A DNA stretch of 64,000 bases, taken from positions 62,001-126,000 of the forward strand of contig JAFVAY010000012.1 of the NCBI GenBank assembly GCA_017480325.1. Reading direction: 5' to 3'. Source of the DNA: Clostridiales bacterium (GTDB taxonomy: Bacteria > Bacillota > Clostridia > Saccharofermentanales > Saccharofermentanaceae). A program made the translations under genes and the position numbers. Each line of letters opens with the position of its first letter. The stretch's first letter is position 1. The notes below the pieces were generated by a model. That model ran no database searches. It was not told where the DNA came from and was given only the letters and a program-made list of their open reading frames with translations. Positions 33,620 to 42,354 of the stretch are shown piece by piece.

Positions 33620-33648
33620 TTGACAACTAACTACGATAATTATATATT
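33620..33648 (+). promoter_or_regulatory. SigA-type promoter of the TetR-hydrolase-ABC operon
   Basis: TTGACA (33620-33625), 17 bp, TATATT (33643-33648). Just downstream lie inverted TTGTGA (33653) and TCACAA (33676), a possible site for the encoded TetR. Confidence 0.65.
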
Positions 33649-33692
33649 CTCTTTGTGAACATTTTCAAAGAATGGTCACAAGGAGACAATAA

Positions 33693-34286
33693 ATGCCAAA
33701 GCGAGTTTTCAAAGAGGACGAGAAAGAGCAGCTGAAGCTTACGATGCTTGAGGCGGGCTTTCCCCTTCTTAAGGAATACGGGATGACCCACACCACGATA
33801 TCCAAGATTACTGAAGCTGCCGGCATCGCCAAAGGAACATTCTACCACTTCTGGAAGAACAAGGAAGAATACATGGCGGATCTTATCCTTTACCACAGGC
33901 AGAAAATGATTCCCGTACTGATAAGTGAAGATGTCTTATCCGGTAAAAGAAAACTCGGTGAAGAGGATGCGCGTAAGTATCTTCACGCAGTTGTTGACGA
34001 GGAGATAAGCATCTATCCTCACCTGACACTCGAGGACGAGGCGAAGCTTCTTAAGAATACGGATACTTTCGAGCCGGATATCGAGAAAGAAAGTGCTATA
34101 ACCGGAGGACTTCTTTCTCACCTTAACAACGTGCGTAAGGACGTGAATCTGCCGCTTGTCGCCAACATGTCCAAGATTCTTGTCCTGACATCTGAGTCGC
34201 GGGCTGAACTTCACGAAGCTGTCTATAAAGAAACCATCGATACGCTGGTTGAAACGATATTAAATCTTATTTTCGAGAGAGGGTAA
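33693..34286 (+). CDS. TetR/AcrR family regulator
   Basis: 197 residues. HTH TTISKITEAAGIAKGTFYHFW at about residues 29-49. AAGGAG precedes the ATG. First gene of an operon with a BAAT-like hydrolase (4-nt gap), an ABC ATPase and an FtsX-type permease, so it likely senses a ligand handled by that transporter or enzyme. Confidence 0.9.
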   Translation: MPKRVFKEDEKEQLKLTMLEAGFPLLKEYGMTHTTISKITEAAGIAKGTFYHFWKNKEEYMADLILYHRQKMIPVLISEDVLSGKRKLGEEDARKYLHAVVDEEISIYPHLTLEDEAKLLKNTDTFEPDIEKESAITGGLLSHLNNVRKDVNLPLVANMSKILVLTSESRAELHEAVYKETIDTLVETILNLIFERG

Positions 34287-34290
34287 AATT

Positions 34291-35205
34291 ATGGTTAAAG
34301 AGAAGATTACCGAGGGCTTTTACGGCTGCTACTGGCCTTACGAGGGCGCGAAAGCCGCGATCATCGCGATGCTCGGAGACGACTGCGAGGATTATATGGC
34401 GAAGCGCGCCGTAAAGTGGATCCACAGAAGCTACGGCGTTAGCGTCATGACCCTGTCTCCTGCCCACAAGGATTACGGGCACCACAATATGCCGGTGGAG
34501 CGCATCGGCAACGCTATCGAGTACATGAAGCGCAAGGGCATCAATAAGTTTGGCATAGTCGGCGCATCCACGACCGGAATGCTGTCTTTGGTGGCGGCGT
34601 CATACTATCCGGAGATAACTCTTACAATGGCGATGTCGCCGAGCGATTTCATTATGGAGGGCTTCTACAGAGGCAAGAAGGACGGCTACACCGAGTGGCC
34701 CGGCAACAACGAATCCACTCTCTCATGGCAGGGCGAGCCTCTTCCCTATCTGCCCTATGCCTACCGTCACCCCGAGTACGGTATGAGGCTTAAAGAGGAG
34801 GCAAAAGAAGGCGGCGACATGGCAGCAGCGCGAAAAATGTTCGACGAATCCGAGCGTCTCCACCCTGTCCAGGAAGAGGAGAAAATAAAGGTAGAAAGAA
34901 TCAAAGGCAAGCTTCTTCTTATCGGCGCCGAGGACGATGTTCTGTGGGATACGGCAAAGTACATAAGGCGAATGGAGAAGCGCCTTCAGGAAAAACCTCA
35001 CGAATGCGAAGTTCAGTATCTGATTTATGAGCATGGCACTCATTTTGTATTTCCCGAGGGTTTTCTTAAGTCGGTGCTTCCCGTAGGAAGCGGACTTCTT
35101 ATACGTCTGTTCAAAGCTGGTAAAGAATTCCCCGCCGAGTGCAGAAAAACGCGCGAAGACATTGACCTTAAGATGTCTGCTGCAATTAACGAATGGAAGT
35201 CTTGA
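34291..35205 (+). CDS. Alpha/beta hydrolase, BAAT_C-like
   Basis: 304 residues. Nucleophile elbow GASTTGML, a later LIGAEDDVLWDT acid loop and YEHGTHFVFPEG with the His: the same late arrangement as the hydrolases at 12800 and 55552. Cytosolic; acyl-type substrate suspected only from family. Second gene of the TetR-hydrolase-ABC-FtsX operon. Locally higher G+C than the flanking non-coding DNA. Confidence 0.82.
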   Translation: MVKEKITEGFYGCYWPYEGAKAAIIAMLGDDCEDYMAKRAVKWIHRSYGVSVMTLSPAHKDYGHHNMPVERIGNAIEYMKRKGINKFGIVGASTTGMLSLVAASYYPEITLTMAMSPSDFIMEGFYRGKKDGYTEWPGNNESTLSWQGEPLPYLPYAYRHPEYGMRLKEEAKEGGDMAAARKMFDESERLHPVQEEEKIKVERIKGKLLLIGAEDDVLWDTAKYIRRMEKRLQEKPHECEVQYLIYEHGTHFVFPEGFLKSVLPVGSGLLIRLFKAGKEFPAECRKTREDIDLKMSAAINEWKS

Positions 35206-35228
35206 AGAAGTCATAAAGGAAATAAGCC

Positions 35229-35927
35229 GTGGAACACATATCGATAAGAAACATCTGTAAGCAATACGGTCAGGGAGAGTCTTCTGTCAAAGCACTGGAT
35301 AACGTGAGTCTGGAGATAACGAAGGGCGAAGTTTGCGTTATTTTAGGCCCCTCCGGGTCAGGCAAAAGCACTCTTCTTAATATGATCGGCGGACTCGACC
35401 GCGTTGACAGCGGAACGATAACGGTTGACGGGTTGGAAATTACTTCCCTTAACAAGAAGCAACTCACCGATTACCGCCGCGAGAAGCTGGGAATGGTCTT
35501 CCAGGCATATAATCTCATACCCGAGCTGAATGTTATCGAGAATGTAAAAGTCGTCAAGGATATAGCGAAGAATCCTATTGACGAGAATGAACTTCTTTCC
35601 GTGTTGGGGCTTGATAAACATAAGACCCACTTCCCTTCCGAGCTGTCGGGCGGACAGCAGCAGCGTTGTTCCATCGCGAGGGCACTTGTTAAGAATCCTG
35701 CCCTTCTTCTGTGCGACGAATTGACGGGAGCTCTGGACTCCGCATCCTCGAGAGACGTTCTTTCATTTCTGGAGAAGATCAATGAGCACTATGACACGAC
35801 GATTGTAATGATAACCCACGACGAGAGGATCGCCGGAATGGCTGACAGACTGATACGAATTAAAGATGGCAAGGTGGTAGAGAACACTTTGAAGAAGAGA
35901 CTTAAAGTCGGAGAGCTTGGAATATGA
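35229..35927 (+). CDS. ABC transporter ATP-binding protein (MacB/LolD-like)
   Basis: 232 residues. Walker A GPSGSGKS at about residues 40-47, signature LSGGQQQR, Walker B LLLCDELTGALD and H-loop MITHDE. This is the class that pairs with FtsX-type permeases and drives mechanotransmission-type export or lipoprotein release rather than pore transport. GTG start with GGAAA upstream. The last 4 bp overlap the permease gene. Confidence 0.93.
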   Translation: MEHISIRNICKQYGQGESSVKALDNVSLEITKGEVCVILGPSGSGKSTLLNMIGGLDRVDSGTITVDGLEITSLNKKQLTDYRREKLGMVFQAYNLIPELNVIENVKVVKDIAKNPIDENELLSVLGLDKHKTHFPSELSGGQQQRCSIARALVKNPALLLCDELTGALDSASSRDVLSFLEKINEHYDTTIVMITHDERIAGMADRLIRIKDGKVVENTLKKRLKVGELGI

Positions 35928-38188
35928 CGCTTAATCGTAAAGTTTATCGGTCGGCTCTTAAGAAGTTCTCTTTCTTCATGGTAACTTCTTTTCTCACTTT
36001 AATAGCTGTTACGATGCTTGCAGGGGCTCTTACTACTGCAAGAACCATGGAGATAAAGACGGAGGAGATATACGGTAATCTTAACGTCGAAGACGCCCAG
36101 TTCGTACCCGATCGTGAGATATCTGAAGAGGATCTCCTGCGATATGAATCTGAGTACGATATGATCATGGAGGCGCAGTACTATACCGATATCACAAGCG
36201 GCGATAATACGATCAGGATTTTCAAAGATAACGGGGAGGTAAATCTCACCTGGATATTCGAGAAAGATGGTGGCACTAATGAATATGCCACGCGATTTAC
36301 GCCTGACTACGGGAAAATCTATATCTGTCGTGACTATGCCCTGAACAACAATCTTAATATAGGGGACGAACTGATTGCAGGAGACGACCGCTTTATTATC
36401 GGCGGTTACGCGCTTCGTCCCGACTACCTTAATACGTTGAAGGATCTTACGGAATCGTTAGGCGATTATTATCACTTCACGACCGGTATAGTAAGTGCGG
36501 AATACTACGATGAGATCATATCCTCCGACACGAGTCTTACAAACAATCTGTACTACAGCGTCATATTCAACGACAGTTCTCTAAGCAACGATTTCCGTCA
36601 GGAGCTGTATAAAGATTACAGACCTGTAGAGTATATAAGTTCCTATTCGAATAACAGGATTGAACTTATGCGGTCAACCTCCGCCATGCTTAAAGGCGAA
36701 TTCTCGTCCTATAGCAGTATATTATTTGTTCTTGTAATGATAATCATCGCATTTATGTTGTCGCGTATCATAAATAGCGAATCCCGTAATATCGGAACTC
36801 TTAAAGCCCTCGGATATAAAGATCGTGAGCTTATCACTCACTATGTTCTGTATGCTTTGATACCGACATTCGCGGGAGGTCTTCTGGGCGTCATTGCCAC
36901 GATTCCTTTCGCGCAGGCATTCAGCACTTACTTCTTTAACGATATGGATTCCTTCCCCTATACCGTAAGTTACAATGTTGCTTTCCTGCTTGCGGCTGTT
37001 CTGATACCTCTTGTGTTTAACTGCCTTATCGCGGCTGTCGTTACCGCACGCTGTCTTCGTAAGGACGCTTATTCACTCATGAAGAATAACAAAGGCATCA
37101 GGAATACCCGCCTTTTATTCAGAACTTCTGCCTTAAGATTCAAAACTATCTACATGTTAAGAGTTCTGATCGGGAATCCCGTAAGAACCCTGGTCTTCAT
37201 TATCGGAATGACTGTCGCGAGCATAATAATTCTTCTCGGCGGCATGTGTCAGGATTCTCAGCGTAATGTACTGGAGAAGGTGCTTCCCGACATGATGGGT
37301 AATGCCAGGTATGAGACGGGACTAAAGACATTCCATACAGGAACCGTCGAGGACGGCGAAACACTTATCGATGTTATGTTCGAGGTGCCGGGAACCAATG
37401 TGGGCTTCAATCTTATAGGCTACGACGAGGACAATATTCTTCTTAAAAGGGAATCAGTATCGGGCGCTCCTCTTACATACGGTGAATACTATATGACAAG
37501 CGGCGCCGCAAGTTATTACGGTGTCACCGCAGGCAATGATTTTACTTTCATTCATCGCATCACAGGAGAAGAATGGACAGTTCACATAAGCGATATTATC
37601 GATAACAATGCTCTTCGCCTCATCATAACGAGCAAGGAAAACGCCGCCCGTATCGTAGGAATTTCTCCCGACGAATACAACAACATCTTAAGCGTCGAGC
37701 CGCTTAACGTCCCTTCAGATCAGATTCTGAAAGTAGCGGATTTTGATTCATATAAGGATTCCTTCTCGCAGATGCTTTCCGCCACGAAAGTCGTATATAA
37801 CGTACTCCTCACTGTCGGAATCATTGTCTGCATTCTTATCGTAAATCTTCTGTCGGGAATGATTATCGATGAGAACGGACGGAATATCTCGATGCTCAAA
37901 GTCCTCGGTTATCACGACAGAGAGATAAGAGACATTATCCTTCGTCCTAACCACATGCTTCTTCCCTGCTGTTACCTTCTGTCGATTCCGCTCACGGTCT
38001 TCATGACCAAACTAATGATGTCCAACTCTGTAGAGAATTCCGGCGTATTTATCGATGTTGTCGTAAAACCCTCCACGCTTATACTGTACTTTCTTATCGT
38101 CGCAGGTTCGTATCTTGTCTCCCTTTACTTCGGGAACCGTAAGCTTGATAAGGTCGATATGGCAGAGAGCCTGAAGCAGGAAGATTAA
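35924..38188 (+). CDS. ABC transporter permease, FtsX/MacB type with two FtsX domains
   Basis: 754 residues. One N-terminal membrane helix, a large extracytoplasmic domain (~40-260), a three-helix FtsX domain (~265-385), a second extracellular domain (~430-620) and a final FtsX domain (~625-745). Both FtsX domains contain a cytoplasmic K-x-LGY-x-D-R-E motif (TLKALGYKDRE and MLKVLGYHDRE). Typical of peptide-antibiotic export or sensing permeases in Firmicutes. Overlaps the ATPase gene (ATGA). Substrate unknown. Confidence 0.92.
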   Translation: MTLNRKVYRSALKKFSFFMVTSFLTLIAVTMLAGALTTARTMEIKTEEIYGNLNVEDAQFVPDREISEEDLLRYESEYDMIMEAQYYTDITSGDNTIRIFKDNGEVNLTWIFEKDGGTNEYATRFTPDYGKIYICRDYALNNNLNIGDELIAGDDRFIIGGYALRPDYLNTLKDLTESLGDYYHFTTGIVSAEYYDEIISSDTSLTNNLYYSVIFNDSSLSNDFRQELYKDYRPVEYISSYSNNRIELMRSTSAMLKGEFSSYSSILFVLVMIIIAFMLSRIINSESRNIGTLKALGYKDRELITHYVLYALIPTFAGGLLGVIATIPFAQAFSTYFFNDMDSFPYTVSYNVAFLLAAVLIPLVFNCLIAAVVTARCLRKDAYSLMKNNKGIRNTRLLFRTSALRFKTIYMLRVLIGNPVRTLVFIIGMTVASIIILLGGMCQDSQRNVLEKVLPDMMGNARYETGLKTFHTGTVEDGETLIDVMFEVPGTNVGFNLIGYDEDNILLKRESVSGAPLTYGEYYMTSGAASYYGVTAGNDFTFIHRITGEEWTVHISDIIDNNALRLIITSKENAARIVGISPDEYNNILSVEPLNVPSDQILKVADFDSYKDSFSQMLSATKVVYNVLLTVGIIVCILIVNLLSGMIIDENGRNISMLKVLGYHDREIRDIILRPNHMLLPCCYLLSIPLTVFMTKLMMSNSVENSGVFIDVVVKPSTLILYFLIVAGSYLVSLYFGNRKLDKVDMAESLKQED

Positions 38189-38213
38189 GCATCCTAATTC
38201 ATCCGCCTGCACG

Positions 38214-39113
38214 CTACACAAAAAATGCCCTTAAAATCCTAATGTATTCCTCAGTTAGGAACGACGGGTGAGTGCGCTCGGGAAGTATGTAGCCTATCTG
38301 CATGTAGTCATCGACTTTCAGGGGCTTGGCTATTATGTTCGGACCATTGAGTTCCTCGCTTATGACGCCACTGCAGATTGTGTATCCGTCAAGTCCGATA
38401 AGAAGATTGAAGAGTGTCGCACGGTCTCTGACTATCAATTCTTTATCCGCATCAACAGTACTCAGTATCTCTTCAGAAAAGTAGAATGAGTTGTGGCGTC
38501 CCTGCTCATATGCAAGCCTCGGATACGGCTTCAGGTCATCAAGCGTCAGCCATCTCTTCTTCGCAAGCGGCGAATGATTGCTGATAAACACATGAGGCTT
38601 TACCCTAAAAAGCGGTTCGAAAAACAATTCGTTATCCCTCAACGTCTTCATGATTACAGTCTCATTAAACGCATTGAGATAGAGCACTCCAATCTCGCTC
38701 CTAAGCTTTGCAACATCATCTATAATGTCATATGTCTGGGTTTCCCTCATGTGGAATTCATACTTGTTGCCACCATAGAGCTTGAGAAGTTCGACGAATG
38801 CCTCAACAGCAAAGGAATAGTGCTGAGAAGAAACACAGAAACGCATCTTGCCTTCTGTCTTGCCCGTGTACCTTTCTTCTATAAGATCGGACTGCTCGAG
38901 GATCTGCCTTGCATACCCCATGAATTCCTCTCCCTCCGCAGTGATTTCCACACCTCTATTGCTGCGTTCAAAAATAGTTATGCCGTATTCGTTCTCCAGT
39001 TCTCTTATCGCTGAAGTAAGACTCGGCTGCGCGATAAAAAGCTTGGCGGCGGCTTCGGTAATATTGCCGGTATCGGCAACTGTCACGATGTATCTCAACT
39101 GTTTAAGGGTCAT
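38214..39113 (-). CDS. LysR family transcriptional regulator, divergent from metE
   Basis: 299 residues. N-terminal HTH (GNITEAAAKLFIAQPSLTSAIRELE, residues ~15-39) and the LysR effector domain. Position divergent from metE suggests a methionine-biosynthesis regulator analogous to MetR, though the sequence does not prove it. Two palindromes of T-N11-A type lie between the genes. Ends 26 nt from the FtsX permease stop, converging on it. Confidence 0.9.
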   Translation of the reverse strand: MTLKQLRYIVTVADTGNITEAAAKLFIAQPSLTSAIRELENEYGITIFERSNRGVEITAEGEEFMGYARQILEQSDLIEERYTGKTEGKMRFCVSSQHYSFAVEAFVELLKLYGGNKYEFHMRETQTYDIIDDVAKLRSEIGVLYLNAFNETVIMKTLRDNELFFEPLFRVKPHVFISNHSPLAKKRWLTLDDLKPYPRLAYEQGRHNSFYFSEEILSTVDADKELIVRDRATLFNLLIGLDGYTICSGVISEELNGPNIIAKPLKVDDYMQIGYILPERTHPSFLTEEYIRILRAFFV

Positions 39114-39131
39114 GCCGTTCTCCTATTTTAC

Positions 39132-39177
39132 ATAGAGTATATCTATCAATATAACACGCGTCATAGATTAAATCTAT
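39132..39177. promoter_or_regulatory. Paired LysR-type boxes between lysR and metE
   Basis: ATAGAG-TAT-ATCTAT (39132-39146) and ATAGAT-TAA-ATCTAT (39163-39177). Both contain the LysR T-N11-A form and start 31 bp apart, about three helical turns, as expected for a tetrameric LysR protein. Confidence 0.75.
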
Positions 39178-39261
39178 CGTCCAGTCCCTGTTTTTTATAT
39201 TTCACCTATCAGAACAGTGGGTTTATACTCCAAACTGCAAATACCACCAGGAGGTATGACT

Positions 39262-41514
39262 ATGAGAACATCAGTTATCGGATTTCCGAGGATCGGAAAA
39301 GACAGAGAATTAAAGTTCGCCATCGAAAAGTATTTTACAGGCAAAATCAATGAAGTCGAGCTTCTGGAGTCCGGCCGAATGCAGCGTGAGTACAACCTCA
39401 AGACTCAGAAAGCTTACGGCATCGACCTCATTTCCTGTAATGATTTTTCTTTCTACGACAATATCCTTGACACAGCTTTCCTCTTCAATGCGATACCGCA
39501 ACGATACAAAAATCTGAAACTTTCAGTCCTTGACACATACTTTGCCGCTGCCCGCGGTTATCAAGGAGTTAACGGGAATGTAAAAGCCCTCGCAATGAAA
39601 AAATGGTTCAATACCAACTATCACTACATCGTTCCCGAGATTGAGGACGATACCGTAATCAGTCTCGCCGGCACCAAACCAATTGACGAACTCAAGGAAG
39701 CAAAGACGCTCGGCATAAATGCAAAAGTCGATATCATAGGACCTTTCACGTTCTTAAAGCTCGCCCGTTTTACGGGTTCCAAAAAAGCTTCAGATTTTGC
39801 ACCGGCACTTACGGATGCATATATCAAGCTGATTGAAAAACTGCAGTTGGAAAACGCGGACTGGATCCAGTTTGACGAGCCATACATCGTAAGAGACCTT
39901 AACGGCAGCGATATCACGCTTTTCGAAGAGATCTACAAGAAGATTCTTTCTTCAAAAGGCAATGTTAAAATCCTTCTTCAGACATATTTCGGTGATGTCA
40001 GGGATATTTATAACAACATAACTGCACTTGATTTTGACGCGATTGGAATCGACTTTGTCGAAGGCAGAAAAAGCCTTGATCTCGTTAAGACAAACGGTTT
40101 CCCTAAGTCTAAAACCCTTATCGCAGGAGTGGTAAACGGGAAAAACATATGGAGAAACAATTATGCTAAGACACAAGGAATCTTAAACGAGCTTAATGGC
40201 ATTGTTTCAGCAGAAAAACTCGTCATCGGAACGTCCTGCTCCCTTTTGCATGTCCCTTATACACTTGAGAATGAAAGTAAGCTTCCTGATTCTTACAGAG
40301 TGCACTTCGCATTTGCCGAGGAAAAGCTTTCGGAACTGATTGAGATTGCGACAGGGAAGGAAGACGCTTTCATTAAGAATGCCAAGCTCTTTGAGAGCAG
40401 GCCGGATGTGTTGGATAAAGAAGTTAAAGAACGTGTAAGTTCCATCAAGGAAGAAGATTACACAAGACTTCCAAGATTCGAAGAAAGAGAGAGAATTCAA
40501 AAGGAACGGCTTAGGCTCCCGCTCTTCCCTACCACCACTATCGGTTCGTTCCCTCAGACTGATGACGTAAGAAAAAACAGAAAAGATTTCAAGAACGGCA
40601 CTATTACAGAAGAGCAGTATATTGAATTCAACAAGAACAAAATTCGTGAATGCATTAAGCTTCAGGAAGACATAGGTCTTGACGTCATAGTTCATGGTGA
40701 ATTCGAGAGAAACGATATGGTCGAATATTTCGGTGAACACCTTGCAGGTTACGTATTCACGGAGAAAGCATGGGTGCTTTCTTATGGCACGCGATGCGTT
40801 AAACCGCCGATAATCTGGGGTGACGTATCACGTAAAGAACCTATTACGGTAAAGTGGTCAGTCTTCGCCCAAAGCTGCACAGATAAGCCGGTAAAGGGAA
40901 TGCTGACAGGTCCTGTTACGATACTCAACTGGTCTTTCCCGAGAGAAGATATCACTCTTCAGGAAAGCACTCTGCAGATTGCACTCGCTATCAGGGATGA
41001 AGTGCTTGATCTTGAGAAAAACGGCATCGGGCTCATTCAGATTGATGAAGCGGCACTTCGCGAGAAGCTCCCGTTAAGGAAATCAGACTGGTACTCAGAA
41101 TATCTGGATTGGGCTATTCCGGCGTTCCGTCTCGTACACAGCGGTGTGTCTTCGGAAACGCAGATTCACACTCATATGTGCTACAGCGAATTCACGGATA
41201 TTATTCCCGCGATTGATTCAATGGATGCAGATGTAATTACTTTCGAGGCGTCACGTTCTGATCTTCTTATCCTCGATGCGCTCAAGAAGAACAACTTCAA
41301 GACCGAAGTCGGTCCGGGCGTCTATGATATCCACAGCCCGCGCGTTCCTTCCGTAGAAGAGATAGTTTCCGCGCTGACAAAGATTCGTGCAAAGGTCGAA
41401 GATTCCAAACTCTGGGTCAATCCTGACTGCGGACTCAAGACAAGAGGCGTTTCAGAGACTGACGCGAGTCTGCGCAATCTCGTTGCGGCAGCCAAGATTA
41501 TCCGTAACACCTGA
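39262..41514 (+). CDS. metE: Cobalamin-independent methionine synthase
   Basis: 750 residues from the ATG at 39262, which has GGAGG 8 nt upstream; the ORF extends 15 codons 5'. Transfers a methyl group from 5-methyltetrahydrofolate-glutamates to homocysteine. Length matches the ~755-residue family. Zinc ligands are present: His638 and Cys640 in HTHMCYSEF and Cys723 in NPDCGLKTR. N-terminal VIGFPRIGKDRELK is the family opening. Divergent from a LysR regulator with paired boxes between. No SAM riboswitch or T-box is seen in the leader. Confidence 0.97.
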   Translation: MRTSVIGFPRIGKDRELKFAIEKYFTGKINEVELLESGRMQREYNLKTQKAYGIDLISCNDFSFYDNILDTAFLFNAIPQRYKNLKLSVLDTYFAAARGYQGVNGNVKALAMKKWFNTNYHYIVPEIEDDTVISLAGTKPIDELKEAKTLGINAKVDIIGPFTFLKLARFTGSKKASDFAPALTDAYIKLIEKLQLENADWIQFDEPYIVRDLNGSDITLFEEIYKKILSSKGNVKILLQTYFGDVRDIYNNITALDFDAIGIDFVEGRKSLDLVKTNGFPKSKTLIAGVVNGKNIWRNNYAKTQGILNELNGIVSAEKLVIGTSCSLLHVPYTLENESKLPDSYRVHFAFAEEKLSELIEIATGKEDAFIKNAKLFESRPDVLDKEVKERVSSIKEEDYTRLPRFEERERIQKERLRLPLFPTTTIGSFPQTDDVRKNRKDFKNGTITEEQYIEFNKNKIRECIKLQEDIGLDVIVHGEFERNDMVEYFGEHLAGYVFTEKAWVLSYGTRCVKPPIIWGDVSRKEPITVKWSVFAQSCTDKPVKGMLTGPVTILNWSFPREDITLQESTLQIALAIRDEVLDLEKNGIGLIQIDEAALREKLPLRKSDWYSEYLDWAIPAFRLVHSGVSSETQIHTHMCYSEFTDIIPAIDSMDADVITFEASRSDLLILDALKKNNFKTEVGPGVYDIHSPRVPSVEEIVSALTKIRAKVEDSKLWVNPDCGLKTRGVSETDASLRNLVAAAKIIRNT

Positions 41515-41542
41515 TTGCCTTATGAAGATACTGGCATGCATC

Positions 41543-42316
41543 CTACTTAAGAATGAATTTTCTTATCTCATCTGACATGATAGTCGGATGCGCAATTACT
41601 TCACCGTGTCCCATGCCTTCGAAGGGGTGGTCTTCCATATTAGGATAAATCTTTCTTATGGCAAGTACCGCCTTCTTCATATTGGGTTCTTTCTGACCGT
41701 GCCAGACTGATACTTTCGCATCAGGTCGCACGTCAAATTCTGACATGCTGTTATATAGCGATATTCCCTCTTCCGTACAATTCCTGAGCGTCTCATAGGA
41801 GATATTCCCGGGCATCTTCGCGAACATCCCGAGCATATTCTCATCGCTTGACCTGGTGAACAGCTTAAGCATCAGCGGAATCTTACCCTTCTTCTGCGCC
41901 TTATCCATCTTGCCCAAAAAGCGGTACTGATTCTTCGGGATAATTGAAGCTATTGGTCTTGTAAGAAAACCGAAGTCAAAATACTGTGGTCCGTTCATGA
42001 TAATCGATTTTACTTTAATCTCCTGCGAGTTAAAAATAACCGCTGTTGTGGCGGAGCCGAAGGACTCACCGAAAACAAGCTCGACTTCTTCGATACCCCT
42101 TTCGCGAAGCTCCTCTGCGAGTTTATGCGCCGAAGCCTCGGCGGTTGTAAAGGTTGAGTCGAGATTCCCGTCGAATCCGTCAGTGCTGACCGCGAGTATG
42201 TGGTAGTCGTTTTGAAGCAAAGGAATGACGTCGCTAAACTGCTTCCAGCACATCATGGTTCCCGGAATCAGAACGATTTTCTTATTCCTGCTATCACCGA
42301 ATTCTTCTATCTTCAT
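41543..42316 (-). CDS. Alpha/beta hydrolase
   Basis: 257 residues. IVLIPGTMMCWKQF oxyanion region, nucleophile GESFGSAT and terminal GMGHGEVIAHP with the His. Similar in design to the small hydrolases at 3431 and 54293 (HG-MAPF / HGQMLHEHP ends). 38 nt downstream of the MATE transporter gene and probably cotranscribed. Substrate unknown. Confidence 0.82.
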   Translation of the reverse strand: MKIEEFGDSRNKKIVLIPGTMMCWKQFSDVIPLLQNDYHILAVSTDGFDGNLDSTFTTAEASAHKLAEELRERGIEEVELVFGESFGSATTAVIFNSQEIKVKSIIMNGPQYFDFGFLTRPIASIIPKNQYRFLGKMDKAQKKGKIPLMLKLFTRSSDENMLGMFAKMPGNISYETLRNCTEEGISLYNSMSEFDVRPDAKVSVWHGQKEPNMKKAVLAIRKIYPNMEDHPFEGMGHGEVIAHPTIMSDEIRKFILK

Positions 42317-42354
42317 GCGTTACCTCTTTTTCTCTTATAAGTGGCACAGGCGTA

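Noticed and set aside
40207-40740. 177-residue minus-strand ORF inside metE
   Set aside because: Shadow frame of a well-conserved enzyme; no start signal or family motif.
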